6,581 bases of DNA from JACVRW01 sp036407035. GTDB lineage: Bacteria; Actinomycetota; Thermoleophilia; Solirubrobacterales; Thermoleophilaceae. Location of the stretch: assembly GCA_036407035.1 (NCBI GenBank), contig DASXAA010000047.1, forward strand, positions 1 to 6,581, in the 5' to 3' direction. Of the stretch, positions 1 through 5,261 are shown one piece after another. The first letter of the stretch is position 1. Every line of letters begins with the position of its first letter. Both the position numbers and the translations under genes were made by a program. The notes under the pieces are model-generated. The model was not told the origin of the DNA, did not search any database, and worked only from the letters and a program-made list of their open reading frames with translations.

Positions 1-183
1 CGGATGAGCGAGCTGGTCGCCCTCGTCGCCGATCTGCCGGCGGCGCCGCGCGAGGCCGTCGCGGCGGTCGACGTGGCCGGGATGAGCTACCGCCAGGCGG
101 CGCGCGCGCTCGGAGTGCCGATCGGCACCGTGATGAGCCGCCTCGCGCGCGGGAGGGCGCGGCTGGCGGCGAGGCTCGGATAG
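1..183 (+). CDS. RNA polymerase sigma factor, ECF/sigma-70 type, C-terminal fragment (region 4)
   Basis: Only the last 60 codons are inside the window; the gene enters from the left in frame 1 and stops at TAG 181-183. The visible part is a sigma region 4 helix-turn-helix, which binds the -35 promoter element in the RNA polymerase holoenzyme. It has the usual order: a 'LPAAPREAV' helix (residues 11-20 of the fragment), the 'GMSYRQAARALGVP' turn and scaffold helix, and the near-invariant recognition-helix segment 'GTVMSRLARGRARL'. This 'IGTVMSRL' wording is typical of ECF sigma factors in actinobacteria. Region 2, any anti-sigma partner and the promoter are out of view, so the ECF group cannot be assigned. 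The gene ends without an appended C-terminal domain. Family confidence is high; regulon unknown. Confidence 0.9.
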   Translation, partial: RMSELVALVADLPAAPREAVAAVDVAGMSYRQAARALGVPIGTVMSRLARGRARLAARLG

Positions 184-206
184 ACGCCCGGCTCCCGGGC
201 GGGCGT
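184..206. terminator. GC-rich hairpin between convergent genes, candidate bidirectional terminator
   Basis: The gap between the sigma-factor stop and the stop of the leftward LigD-like gene holds an inverted repeat. Seven bases at 184-190 (ACGCCCG) pair perfectly with 200-206 (CGGGCGT). An alternative, tighter fold pairs 186-191 (GCCCGG) with 195-200 (CCGGGC) around a 3-base loop. Placement exactly between two convergent stops suits a terminator serving both strands. There is no T-tract on either side, so it would be a non-canonical or Rho-assisted terminator. It also touches the TAA stop of the leftward gene. Confidence 0.45.
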
Positions 207-1183
207 TACTCGCCGTCTGCCTCCCGCCGCCGGGAGCGCGCGCGGCGCTTGCCCTCGTGCATCGCGGCGACGCGGGCGACCGGGATCGCGCGGCCCTCCT
301 CGACGAGCGCGGGCGGCAGGGGCTGTGGCTCGCACAGTCGGTCGGCCCACGGGTCTCCGGTGCCGATCAGCGCCGGCACGGTGTGGATCGTGAAGTCGCT
401 CGGAGCGACGCGGTCGAGCTCATCCCACGCCACCGGGCACGAGACCGTCGCGCCGGGCCGGATGCGCGGGCTGTACGCGGCGACCACGCTCGCGCCGCCC
501 GTTCGAGTGCCGTCGATGAACACCTTCCCCTCGCGGTCGGCGAGCACGTAGGCGGTCGTCGCGAGCTCGCGGTCGAGGCGCTCGGCGCGCGCGGCGAGGG
601 CGCGCGTCGCCGCGGCGATCTCCTCCGCGGTCGCCGGCTGCGCGATCGGCACGAAGACGTGCACCCCCTTTGCGCCGCTCGTCTTGACGGCGCCGGCGAG
701 CCCCGCCTCGGCGAGCGCCTCGCGCACGAGTCGCGCGGTGCGCACGACCGCGTCGAACGGAGCTCCCGGGGGCGGGTCCACGTCGAGCACGAGATGTGTC
801 TGCGCCCGGTCCGGCCGGTCGACCCGCACGAGCATCGGGTGGTACTCCACGGCGCGCTGGTTGGCGAACCACAGAAGCGTCGCCCGGTCGTTACACAGCG
901 CGTACGTCACCTCGCGCTTCGAGCTGTCCGCCCAGATGGTCACCGTCCGCATCCATGGCGGGGCGTACCGCGGGAGGTTCTTCTGCATGAACGGCCGCCG
1001 GCCGCGCAGCGCGCGCATCACCGACAGCGGACGCTCGCGCAGCTCGGCGAGCAACTGCTCCTCGACCGCCTCCAGGTAGTCCACGAGATCCCGCTTCGTC
1101 GCATCCGCGCCCTCGAACAGCGGCTGGTCGAGGTTGGTCAGCTCGACCTCTCCGGGGCGCCCCTTCCCTTGGCCCGTTGGCAC
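206..1183 (-). CDS. Stand-alone LigD-like polymerase/primase domain protein (NHEJ PolDom family)
   Basis: A 325-residue protein of the archaeo-eukaryotic primase-like polymerase family found as the polymerase domain of LigD, which fills gaps and adds nucleotides during non-homologous end joining. Visible motifs: the N-terminal 'QKNLPRYAPPWM' segment (67-78), the 'EYHPMLVR' strand (113-120), the metal-binding D-x-D in 'LVLDVDPP' (D134, D136), the nucleotide-binding 'KTSGAKGVHV' (K167-V176, H175), and a third carboxylate in 'FIDG' (D224) followed by 'AYSPRIRPG' and 'WDEL'. All three expected acidic residues are present. The length matches one PolDom; there is no ATP-ligase or phosphoesterase domain. 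The tail (311-321) is strongly basic and may help DNA binding. The residues after FID (GTRTGG) differ from the usual W/Y-x-Q-N wording. The start is GTG 1183-1181 with no clear Shine-Dalgarno. No Ku gene is in view. Family confidence is high; an actual NHEJ role is inferred. Confidence 0.88.
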   Translation of the reverse strand: MPTGQGKGRPGEVELTNLDQPLFEGADATKRDLVDYLEAVEEQLLAELRERPLSVMRALRGRRPFMQKNLPRYAPPWMRTVTIWADSSKREVTYALCNDRATLLWFANQRAVEYHPMLVRVDRPDRAQTHLVLDVDPPPGAPFDAVVRTARLVREALAEAGLAGAVKTSGAKGVHVFVPIAQPATAEEIAAATRALAARAERLDRELATTAYVLADREGKVFIDGTRTGGASVVAAYSPRIRPGATVSCPVAWDELDRVAPSDFTIHTVPALIGTGDPWADRLCEPQPLPPALVEEGRAIPVARVAAMHEGKRRARSRRREADGE

Positions 1184-1244
1184 GCGTGCAAGGTACCGTC
1201 CCGGCCTGAACGAGATCGCGGAGCGGTGGTCGGCCGTGGGACCG

Positions 1245-1253
1245 AAAAGGAGG
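1245..1253 (+). promoter_or_regulatory. Strong Shine-Dalgarno site for the VOC-fold gene
   Basis: AAAAGGAGG ends 7 bases before GTG 1261 and contains the full anti-SD core. It fixes the GTG as the start. The 77-base divergent region 1184-1260 must carry the promoters of both the leftward LigD-like gene and the rightward series, but I could not identify convincing -35/-10 boxes in it. Confidence 0.8.
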
Positions 1254-1260
1254 CGAAGCA

Positions 1261-1647
1261 GTGAGGATCACTCTCGCAAGCGTCCTGGTGGATGACCAGG
1301 GCAAGGCGCTCAGGTTCTACACCGAGGTTCTGGGGTTCGTGAAGAAGACCGATGTGCCCCTCGGCGCGGCGCGCTGGCTGACCGTGGTGTCGCCCGAGCA
1401 ACCGGACGGGACCGAGCTGGTGCTCGAGCCGGATGGGCACCCCGCGGCGGGTCCGTTCAAGCGGGCGCTCGTCGACGACGGCATCCCCTACACGTCGTTC
1501 GCCGTCGACGACGTGCACGCGGAATACGAGCGGTTGCGTGGATTGGGCGTGCGGTTCACTCAGGAGCCACTCGACATGGAGACGGTCACGACGGCCGTGT
1601 TCGACGACACGTGCGGGAACCTGATCCAGATCGCGAGCCGGCCATGA
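1261..1647 (+). CDS. VOC-fold (glyoxalase/bleomycin-resistance-like) protein
   Basis: A 128-residue single-module vicinal-oxygen-chelate protein. It shows two beta-alpha-beta-beta-beta repeats: 'VDDQGKALRFYTEVLGF' (10-26), 'RWLTVVSPE' (38-46), 'TELVLEP' (51-57), then the second repeat 'YTSFAVDDVHAEYERLRGLGV' (77-97) and the terminal 'VFDDTCGNLIQI' (113-124). The last segment is the usual VOC C-terminal signature 'D.dGN.i.l'. In classical metalloenzymes of this fold the ligands are His/Glu at the ends of these strands. Here I see Glu56, but the first-strand position looks like Ser7 or nearby, the second-repeat position Ser79, and the terminal Glu is Gln123. It may therefore be a ligand-binding or antibiotic-sequestering member rather than a glyoxalase. 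GTG start with a strong SD. Its TGA stop overlaps the next gene's ATG, so the two are probably translationally coupled. Substrate unknown. Confidence 0.87.
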   Translation: MRITLASVLVDDQGKALRFYTEVLGFVKKTDVPLGAARWLTVVSPEQPDGTELVLEPDGHPAAGPFKRALVDDGIPYTSFAVDDVHAEYERLRGLGVRFTQEPLDMETVTTAVFDDTCGNLIQIASRP

Positions 1648-2402
1648 GCTTCCGTGTCGGGGCCGACGCGTACGACCGTTTCATGGGCCGGTACTCGTTG
1701 CCGCTTGCGGCGCCGTTCGCCGAGTTCGCGGGCGGCGGTGATGCTCGGCGCGTGCTCGACGTGGGCTGCGGTCCGGGAGCGCTCACCTCGGAGCTGGTCG
1801 GCAGGCTCGGCGCCGACGCGGTCACGGCCGTCGATCCCTCGCCGGGTTTCGTCGAGGCCGCCCGCGCCCGGCACCCGGGCGTGCAGGTGGAGCTCGCGGC
1901 GGCGGAGGAGCTGCCGTTCGGGGACGAGCTGTTCGACGCGGCCCTGGCGCAGCTCGTGGTGCACTTCATGGCCGACCCCGTGGCGGGGCTGCGCGAGATG
2001 GCGAGGGTGACGAGGCCGCGAGGGGTCGTGGCGGCGTGCGTGTGGGATCACGCCGGCGGCGGAAGTCCTCTCAGCGGCTTCTGGGACGCGGCGCACGAGC
2101 TCGACCCCGGCGTCGAGGACGAGTCGCGCCTGAACGGCGCCCGTGAGGGCCACCTCGGGGAGCTGTTCCGGTCGGCGGGCATCCAGGAGGTCGAGGAGAG
2201 CGTGCTGTCGGTGGACGTCGAGCACCCGAGCTTCGAGGAGTGGTGGGAGCCCTTCACGCTCGGCGTCGGACCCGCGGGCGGCTACGTGGCGGGGCTCGAG
2301 CCGAGCCGGCGGACACGCCTCCGAGACCGCTGCCGGGAGAGGCTGCCGGAGCCGCCCTTCGTCATCTCCGCGCGAGCATGGACGGCGCGCGGACTGGCCT
2401 GA
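1644..2402 (+). CDS. Class I SAM-dependent methyltransferase
   Basis: A 252-residue Rossmann-fold methyltransferase of the Methyltransf_11/25 type. Motif I is 'VLDVGCGPG' (37-45), which binds the SAM methionine; the acidic ribose-binding residue is D64 in 'AVDPSP'. Motif II-like 'FDAALAQLVVHFMADP' spans 97-112, where such proteins read 'FD.v....v..h..d...al.e..RvlkPgG', and 'MARVTRPRG' (119-127) completes that module. The C-terminal half (135-252) is more variable and probably shapes the acceptor pocket; it contains 'FEEWWEPF' (197-204). The ATG at 1644 shares bases with the TGA of the VOC gene (ATGA). I prefer it to an upstream in-frame start at 1611, which would add an 11-residue, Pro/Asp/Arg-rich extension lying wholly inside the VOC gene. 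The acceptor (small molecule versus lipid) cannot be told. Likely cytoplasmic. Confidence 0.9.
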   Translation: MSFRVGADAYDRFMGRYSLPLAAPFAEFAGGGDARRVLDVGCGPGALTSELVGRLGADAVTAVDPSPGFVEAARARHPGVQVELAAAEELPFGDELFDAALAQLVVHFMADPVAGLREMARVTRPRGVVAACVWDHAGGGSPLSGFWDAAHELDPGVEDESRLNGAREGHLGELFRSAGIQEVEESVLSVDVEHPSFEEWWEPFTLGVGPAGGYVAGLEPSRRTRLRDRCRERLPEPPFVISARAWTARGLA

Positions 2403-2430
2403 GGGCCGACGCGGCGGCGATACTAAGCCG

Positions 2431-2832
2431 ATGGCGGCCGGGAACGTGGAGCTCGTGCGCTCGATCTACGCGGCCTGGGAGCGCGACGACTACAGCTCGA
2501 TCGAGTGGGCGCATCCGGAGATCGAGTTCGTGCTGGTCGACGGCCCCGACCCCGGCAGCTGGAGGGGGCAGGCCGGGATGGTCGAGGGTTGGCGGGCCTT
2601 CCTGAGCAACTGGGGGAACTACCGCATCGACGTCGAGGAGTACCGGGAGGTCGACGCCGAGCGCATCCTCGTGCTGCTTCGCATCGCCGGTAGCGGCAAG
2701 ACGAGCGGGCTGGACCTCGGGCAGATGCGGGCAAGGGGCGCCAACATCGTCCAGCTTCGCGGCGGGAAGGTCGTGCGGCTCGCCCTCTACTTCGACCGCG
2801 ACCGCGCGCTCGCCGACCTCGAAGCCCCATAA
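2431..2832 (+). CDS. SnoaL-like / NTF2-fold protein
   Basis: A 133-residue protein of the ketosteroid-isomerase-like (SnoaL/NTF2) alpha+beta barrel fold. It opens with the family's typical first helix ('NVELVRSIYAAWERDDY', 5-21), then 'HPEIEFVL' (28-35), a 'W.G..G...GW..F' helix (44-57), and the sheet strands 'RIDVEEYREVDAERILVLLRIAG' (65-87) and 'ANIVQLRGGKVVRLALYFDRDRAL' (104-127), the usual C-terminal beta hairpin. I start it at ATG 2431 because the helix signature begins there; the frame stays open far upstream, but that stretch overlaps the methyltransferase and is a shadow. There is no strong SD. It lies 28 bases after the methyltransferase stop, so co-transcription is plausible. Some relatives are cyclases, isomerases or hydrolases, many are uncharacterised. 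No catalytic dyad can be assigned with confidence. Confidence 0.85.
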   Translation: MAAGNVELVRSIYAAWERDDYSSIEWAHPEIEFVLVDGPDPGSWRGQAGMVEGWRAFLSNWGNYRIDVEEYREVDAERILVLLRIAGSGKTSGLDLGQMRARGANIVQLRGGKVVRLALYFDRDRALADLEAP

Positions 2833-2878
2833 CCTCATTCGGATTACAGCGTCATCTAGATCGGCTGATCGGATCGTC

Positions 2879-2900
2879 GTCCGGCGCGAGGGCGCCGGAC
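2879..2900 (+). other. Perfect 9-bp hairpin at the 5' end of the alpha/beta hydrolase gene
   Basis: GTCCGGCGC (2879-2887) pairs perfectly with GCGCCGGAC (2892-2900) around a 4-base loop (GAGG). It ends 8 bases before the TTG at 2909. If translation begins at that TTG, the hairpin occupies the ribosome-binding region. If the protein starts upstream, the hairpin lies in the first codons. No T-tract follows, so it is a weak terminator candidate. Confidence 0.5.
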
Positions 2901-2908
2901 CCGAGCTG

Positions 2909-3604
2909 TTGCTCGTGCACGGCGGCGCGAGTCCGGCGACCACGTGGTCGGGGCTGGAGCCGATGGCCTCGCGCTGGGTCCTGGCCTTCGTTCACCGGCG
3001 CGGCTTTGCGCCGAGCCCGCCGCCGCACGGCGGGCGCCAGGACTTCGAGGTGGACGCGACCGATCTCGAGCCGCTGCTCGATGCCCGCCCGCACGTCGTG
3101 GCCCACTCCTATGGTGCGCTGGGCGCCCTGATCGCGGCCTCGCGCCGACCGGCACGGGTGCGCTCGCTCACGCTGATCGAGCCGCCACTCTTCCACCTCG
3201 TCTCGCACGACCCGGAGCTGGCGCGCTTCGAGCGCATCGGCGACGAGATTCTCGCCCACGGCCTCGAGACGGAGCCCGCCACGCTACGCGAGTTCCTGCG
3301 CGTGGCGGGCACGCCCGTGCCGGACGACGGACCGCTTCCCGAGAAGGTCGCCCGCGCCGTTCGGCGCGCGCACGGCAGCCGCTCACCTGGTGAGGCACGC
3401 CCCGCGCTCGAGGTCCTGCGCGCGGCCCGCATCCCGGCCCTGGTCGCGTCCGGCGACCACGCGCCCTTCCTCGAGCGGGCGGCCGATGCGCTCGCGACCG
3501 AGCTCGGCGCGCAGCGCCTCGTCGCGCCCGGTGCAGGCCACTTCGTGGCATCCGCGCCGGGCTTCACGCGGCAACTCGAGCGGTTCCTGCTGTCGGCGGC
3601 TTGA
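2909..3604 (+). CDS. Alpha/beta hydrolase fold protein (start uncertain)
   Basis: A predicted serine hydrolase, 231 residues from the only canonical in-frame start, TTG 2909. Numbered from there: oxyanion-region 'LVHGG' (2-6), nucleophile elbow 'AHSYG' with Ser67 (first elbow Gly replaced by Ala, seen in other members), 'SLTLIEPP' strand (86-93), 'IPALVASGDHAPF' (175-187) with Asp183 as possible acid or substrate-side residue, and the catalytic His211 in 'GAGHFV'. The frame remains open upstream, and codons 2867-2908 encode a typical preceding beta-strand and turn ('DRIVVRREGAGPEL'), so a TTG start would cut off the first strands of the fold. No ATG, GTG or TTG occurs in this frame upstream within the open stretch; ATT 2843 and ATC 2873 are possible rare starts. 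The gene is either started unusually, has lost its start, or contains a sequence error. Substrate unknown; no signal peptide seen. Confidence 0.82.
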   Translation: MLVHGGASPATTWSGLEPMASRWVLAFVHRRGFAPSPPPHGGRQDFEVDATDLEPLLDARPHVVAHSYGALGALIAASRRPARVRSLTLIEPPLFHLVSHDPELARFERIGDEILAHGLETEPATLREFLRVAGTPVPDDGPLPEKVARAVRRAHGSRSPGEARPALEVLRAARIPALVASGDHAPFLERAADALATELGAQRLVAPGAGHFVASAPGFTRQLERFLLSAA

Positions 3605-3658
3605 CCGCCGCGTGAGCCGGAGCGGACGCCGCCAGAGCGCGCGGGATACTGCTGGACG

Positions 3659-4090
3659 ATGTCGCGGGAGAACTTGGCGATCGTCGCGCGCTTCGTCGAC
3701 CACTGGAACGAGACCGGCGAGCCTGTCTGGGCGGACCTGGACGCCGAGGTCGTGTTCGTGATCGATCCGGCCTCGTTCGTCGCCGGAACGTACCGCGGCC
3801 ACGACGGAATCCGGACCCTGATCCGGCTCACCGCCGAGGTCTTCGACCAGTTCCAGTACGAGCTCGACGAGCTGATCGACGCCGGCGACGCGGTGGTCGC
3901 GCTGTGCCGCCTCCGCGTGCGCGGAACGATGAGCGGCGCCCCGGGCAGGCAGCGAGGGGCCATCGTGTTCCGGTTCCGCGACGGGCGGATCGTCCTGTAC
4001 CGGAGCTACCTGCGACCGGAGGAAGCCTTCGAGGCCGTGGGGCTGCCTGGCCCTGTCACATCGCGGACACGCCGCGTGTCATCGGACTAG
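3659..4090 (+). CDS. SnoaL-like / NTF2-fold protein
   Basis: A 143-residue second member of the SnoaL/NTF2 fold. The first helix 'ENLAIVARFVDHWNETGE' (4-21) and the strand 'LDAEVVFVIDPAS' (27-39) match the common opening. 'YRGHDGIRTLIRLTAEVFDQFQYELDELIDAGDAVVALCRLRVRGTMSG' (45-93) is the helix-plus-strand core, given here only as position and role: a G-x-x-G-I helix followed by two long strands. 'IVFRFRDGRIVLYRSYLRPEEAFEAVGL' (102-129) is the last hairpin and helix, with the typical 'DGri......y.d..eal.a.Gl' pattern. ATG 3659 lies 54 bases after the hydrolase stop, with only a weak purine stretch upstream. The last 14 residues are Arg/Ser-rich and outside the fold. It is not an obvious recent duplicate of the 2431 gene. 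Function unassigned. Confidence 0.86.
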   Translation: MSRENLAIVARFVDHWNETGEPVWADLDAEVVFVIDPASFVAGTYRGHDGIRTLIRLTAEVFDQFQYELDELIDAGDAVVALCRLRVRGTMSGAPGRQRGAIVFRFRDGRIVLYRSYLRPEEAFEAVGLPGPVTSRTRRVSSD

Positions 4091-4102
4091 ATCAGTTCGA
4101 TG

Positions 4103-4109
4103 AAAGGAG
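4103..4109 (+). promoter_or_regulatory. Shine-Dalgarno site deciding the start of the small membrane protein
   Basis: AAAGGAG ends 5 bases before ATG 4115. An in-frame ATG at 4100 lies upstream of it and would place this site inside the coding region, so the downstream ATG is the better start. Confidence 0.75.
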
Positions 4110-4114
4110 CGTTC

Positions 4115-4414
4115 ATGGACACGCGCGGCAACCGAATCTCGTCCGAGGAGCTGGTTTCGGAGGTGAGCGGCCTGTTGACCGGGCTCGGGGTGATCTCGAT
4201 CGCGCTGTTCCCCTTCGCGGTGCCGCTGCTGGCGCTTACGTTGGTACTGGCGCTGCCGGTGGTCCTGCTCGCGATCCCGGCGCTGGCTCTTTGGCTGTGC
4301 GTGCGGAGCGTCTCGTGGCTGTGGCGCCACCTGCCCAGCGCCGCAGCCGGGCGTCAGGCGAGTGGCCAGGGATTCTCGATCTCGCTGCGGGGCTCCCGGC
4401 GCCAGTCGGCGTAG
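4115..4414 (+). CDS. Small hydrophobic membrane protein of unknown function
   Basis: A 99-residue protein with no family I can name. It has a polar N-terminus (1-14, 'MDTRGNRISSEELV'), a long continuous hydrophobic stretch at about 19-63 rich in Leu/Ala/Val/Ile with prolines at 33, 37, 48 and 55, then a positively charged C-terminus (Arg64, Arg71, Arg80, Arg92, Arg95, Arg96). The stretch is long enough for two membrane helices joined by a tight, Pro-marked turn. With both ends polar and no intervening charge, a helical hairpin with both termini on the cytoplasmic side is likely. Tryptophans at 60, 68 and 70 would sit at the interface. Start chosen by the SD at 4103-4109. It lies 24 bases after the SnoaL-like gene and may share its transcript. 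Its last 20 codons overlap the 3' end of the opposing cupin gene. Confidence 0.7.
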   Translation: MDTRGNRISSEELVSEVSGLLTGLGVISIALFPFAVPLLALTLVLALPVVLLAIPALALWLCVRSVSWLWRHLPSAAAGRQASGQGFSISLRGSRRQSA

Positions 4415-4836
4415 GCCTCCGCCGGATCGTCCGTCGGCGCCTCGACCGAGGCGCCGTACTTGGCCGCGACCTCGTTGACCGGGTAGTGCGCTTGGTCGAG
4501 GCGGCGCGAGCCGATCATGAGGACCGCGCACGGCCCGTCGCCGGCGCCCACGAAGACGTGCTCGGTACCCGCCGGGCAATGGAAGAAGTCCCACTGCCGC
4601 AGCGGCCGCTCCTCCCCGTCGACGATCACGATGCACTCGCCGTGGAGGACCAGGAAGTCCTCCTGGACCGGCTCGGAGTGATACAGGCAGTTCGGCTGGC
4701 CGGGCCACATGATCTCGATGTTCACGCCGGTGTCCGGCCAGCGCGCGCCGTCGGGCTCGAGGTCGATGGTGACCGACCGCTCCGGACGCCTATGGGCACC
4801 CGCCTCGGCCGCGTTGACGATGAATGGCTTGTCCAC
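4354..4836 (-). CDS. Cupin domain protein
   Basis: A 160-residue single-domain cupin, a small beta-barrel that commonly binds a divalent metal. Cupin motif 1 is 'CLYHSEPVQEDFLVLHGE' (50-67): His53, Glu59 and Gly66 sit at the expected positions, while the usual second His is Glu55 (H-x-E rather than H-x-H). Motif 2 is 'WDFFHCPAGTEHVFVGAG' (82-99), with Pro88, Gly90 and the ligand His93. The C-terminal 'YPVNEVAAKYGASVE' (118-132) and 'DPAEAYADW' (137-145) segments recur in actinobacterial proteins of this type. It starts at GTG 4836-4834, with only a weak GGCGGG upstream. It is the last gene of the leftward group, 45 bases after the NTF2-like gene. Reaction unknown; candidates include dioxygenase, isomerase or sugar/ligand-binding roles. 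Confidence 0.88.
   Translation of the reverse strand: MDKPFIVNAAEAGAHRRPERSVTIDLEPDGARWPDTGVNIEIMWPGQPNCLYHSEPVQEDFLVLHGECIVIVDGEERPLRQWDFFHCPAGTEHVFVGAGDGPCAVLMIGSRRLDQAHYPVNEVAAKYGASVEAPTDDPAEAYADWRREPRSEIENPWPLA
4435..4456. terminator. Perfect 9-bp hairpin inside the cupin gene, candidate terminator for the rightward genes
   Basis: CGGCGCCTC (4435-4443) pairs perfectly with GAGGCGCCG (4448-4456) around a 4-base loop (GACC). It lies 20 bases past the stop of the rightward membrane-protein gene and within the 3' third of the leftward cupin gene. That is where a terminator of the rightward transcript would be expected. There is no T-tract on either side, and a perfect palindrome in GC-rich coding DNA can arise by chance. 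Confidence 0.35.
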
Positions 4837-4881
4837 CCCGCCGTTCTATCCGATCGCGGCGCTCGAAGGGCTGCCCTCGCG

Positions 4882-5256
4882 CTACTCGCGGATCTTCCAG
4901 AACGAGTCCTTGCGCGTGATCCTGCCGTCCTCTCCGAACGTCCACAGGTCGCAGCCGCGGACCTCGATCCGCTCGCCGTCGAGTGTCGTGCCGCTGATCG
5001 TCCACTCCGAGACGCCGCGGTTGCCGCAGGCGAAGTGGTCGTCGTCGCCGTAGCCGACGTCCGGTATGCCCTCGAATCGAGCGGCCAGTCCCCGGCGCAC
5101 GTCGTCCTTGCCCACGAAGCGCCGGCCCCACGGATCGGGCCCGCGCGGCGACTCGAAGACGCAGTCGTCGGCGAAGTGGGACATGATCGCGTCGAGGTCG
5201 TGCCGGCTGAAGGCCTCCAGGACCTCCCTCAGCGTGTCCAGCCGGTCATTCTTCAT
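4882..5256 (-). CDS. NTF2-like / SnoaL-like protein
   Basis: A 124-residue nuclear-transport-factor-2-fold protein. First helix 'DTLREVLEAFSRHDLDAIMSHFADDCVF' spans 7-34 and carries the signature 'F..hD.dai...fadDc.f'. A substrate-mouth loop 'ESPRGPDPWGRRFVGK' follows (35-50), then the 'VRRGLAARFEGIPDV' helix (53-67), the strands 'HFACGNRGVSEWTISGTTLDG' (74-94, described by position) and the final pair 'IEVRGCDLWTF' (97-107) and 'GRITRKDSFWKI' (111-122). The start is the ATG at 5256-5254, preceded by GGGAGG 8 bases away. A longer in-frame start at 5361 would read through the preceding gene's 3' end and is rejected. Its ATG lies 5 bases after the stop of the glycosidase-like gene, so the two are probably translated from one message. 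This is the third NTF2-type protein in the window; its function is unassigned. Confidence 0.9.
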   Translation of the reverse strand: MKNDRLDTLREVLEAFSRHDLDAIMSHFADDCVFESPRGPDPWGRRFVGKDDVRRGLAARFEGIPDVGYGDDDHFACGNRGVSEWTISGTTLDGERIEVRGCDLWTFGEDGRITRKDSFWKIRE

Positions 5257-5261
5257 GGTCC

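Noticed and set aside
1184..1260. Possible -35 (TTGGCA at 1177-1182) for a rightward promoter
   Set aside because: No plausible -10 box lies at suitable spacing, and the hexamer overlaps the LigD-like start codon.
257..1264. Long + strand open frame (335 codons) opposite the LigD-like gene
   Set aside because: It is antisense to a well-supported gene; its product is His/Arg/Asp-rich without a recognisable domain, as expected from GC-rich complementary frames.
2143..2430. N-terminal extension of the first SnoaL-like protein to 2143
   Set aside because: It overlaps the methyltransferase and is Arg/Ser-rich; the family's first helix begins right after ATG 2431.
4079..4708. 209-codon minus-strand open frame opposite the membrane protein and within the cupin region
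   Set aside because: Its translation is low-complexity and rich in Arg/Gln/Gly; the cupin frame has clear motifs and the membrane protein has a strong SD.
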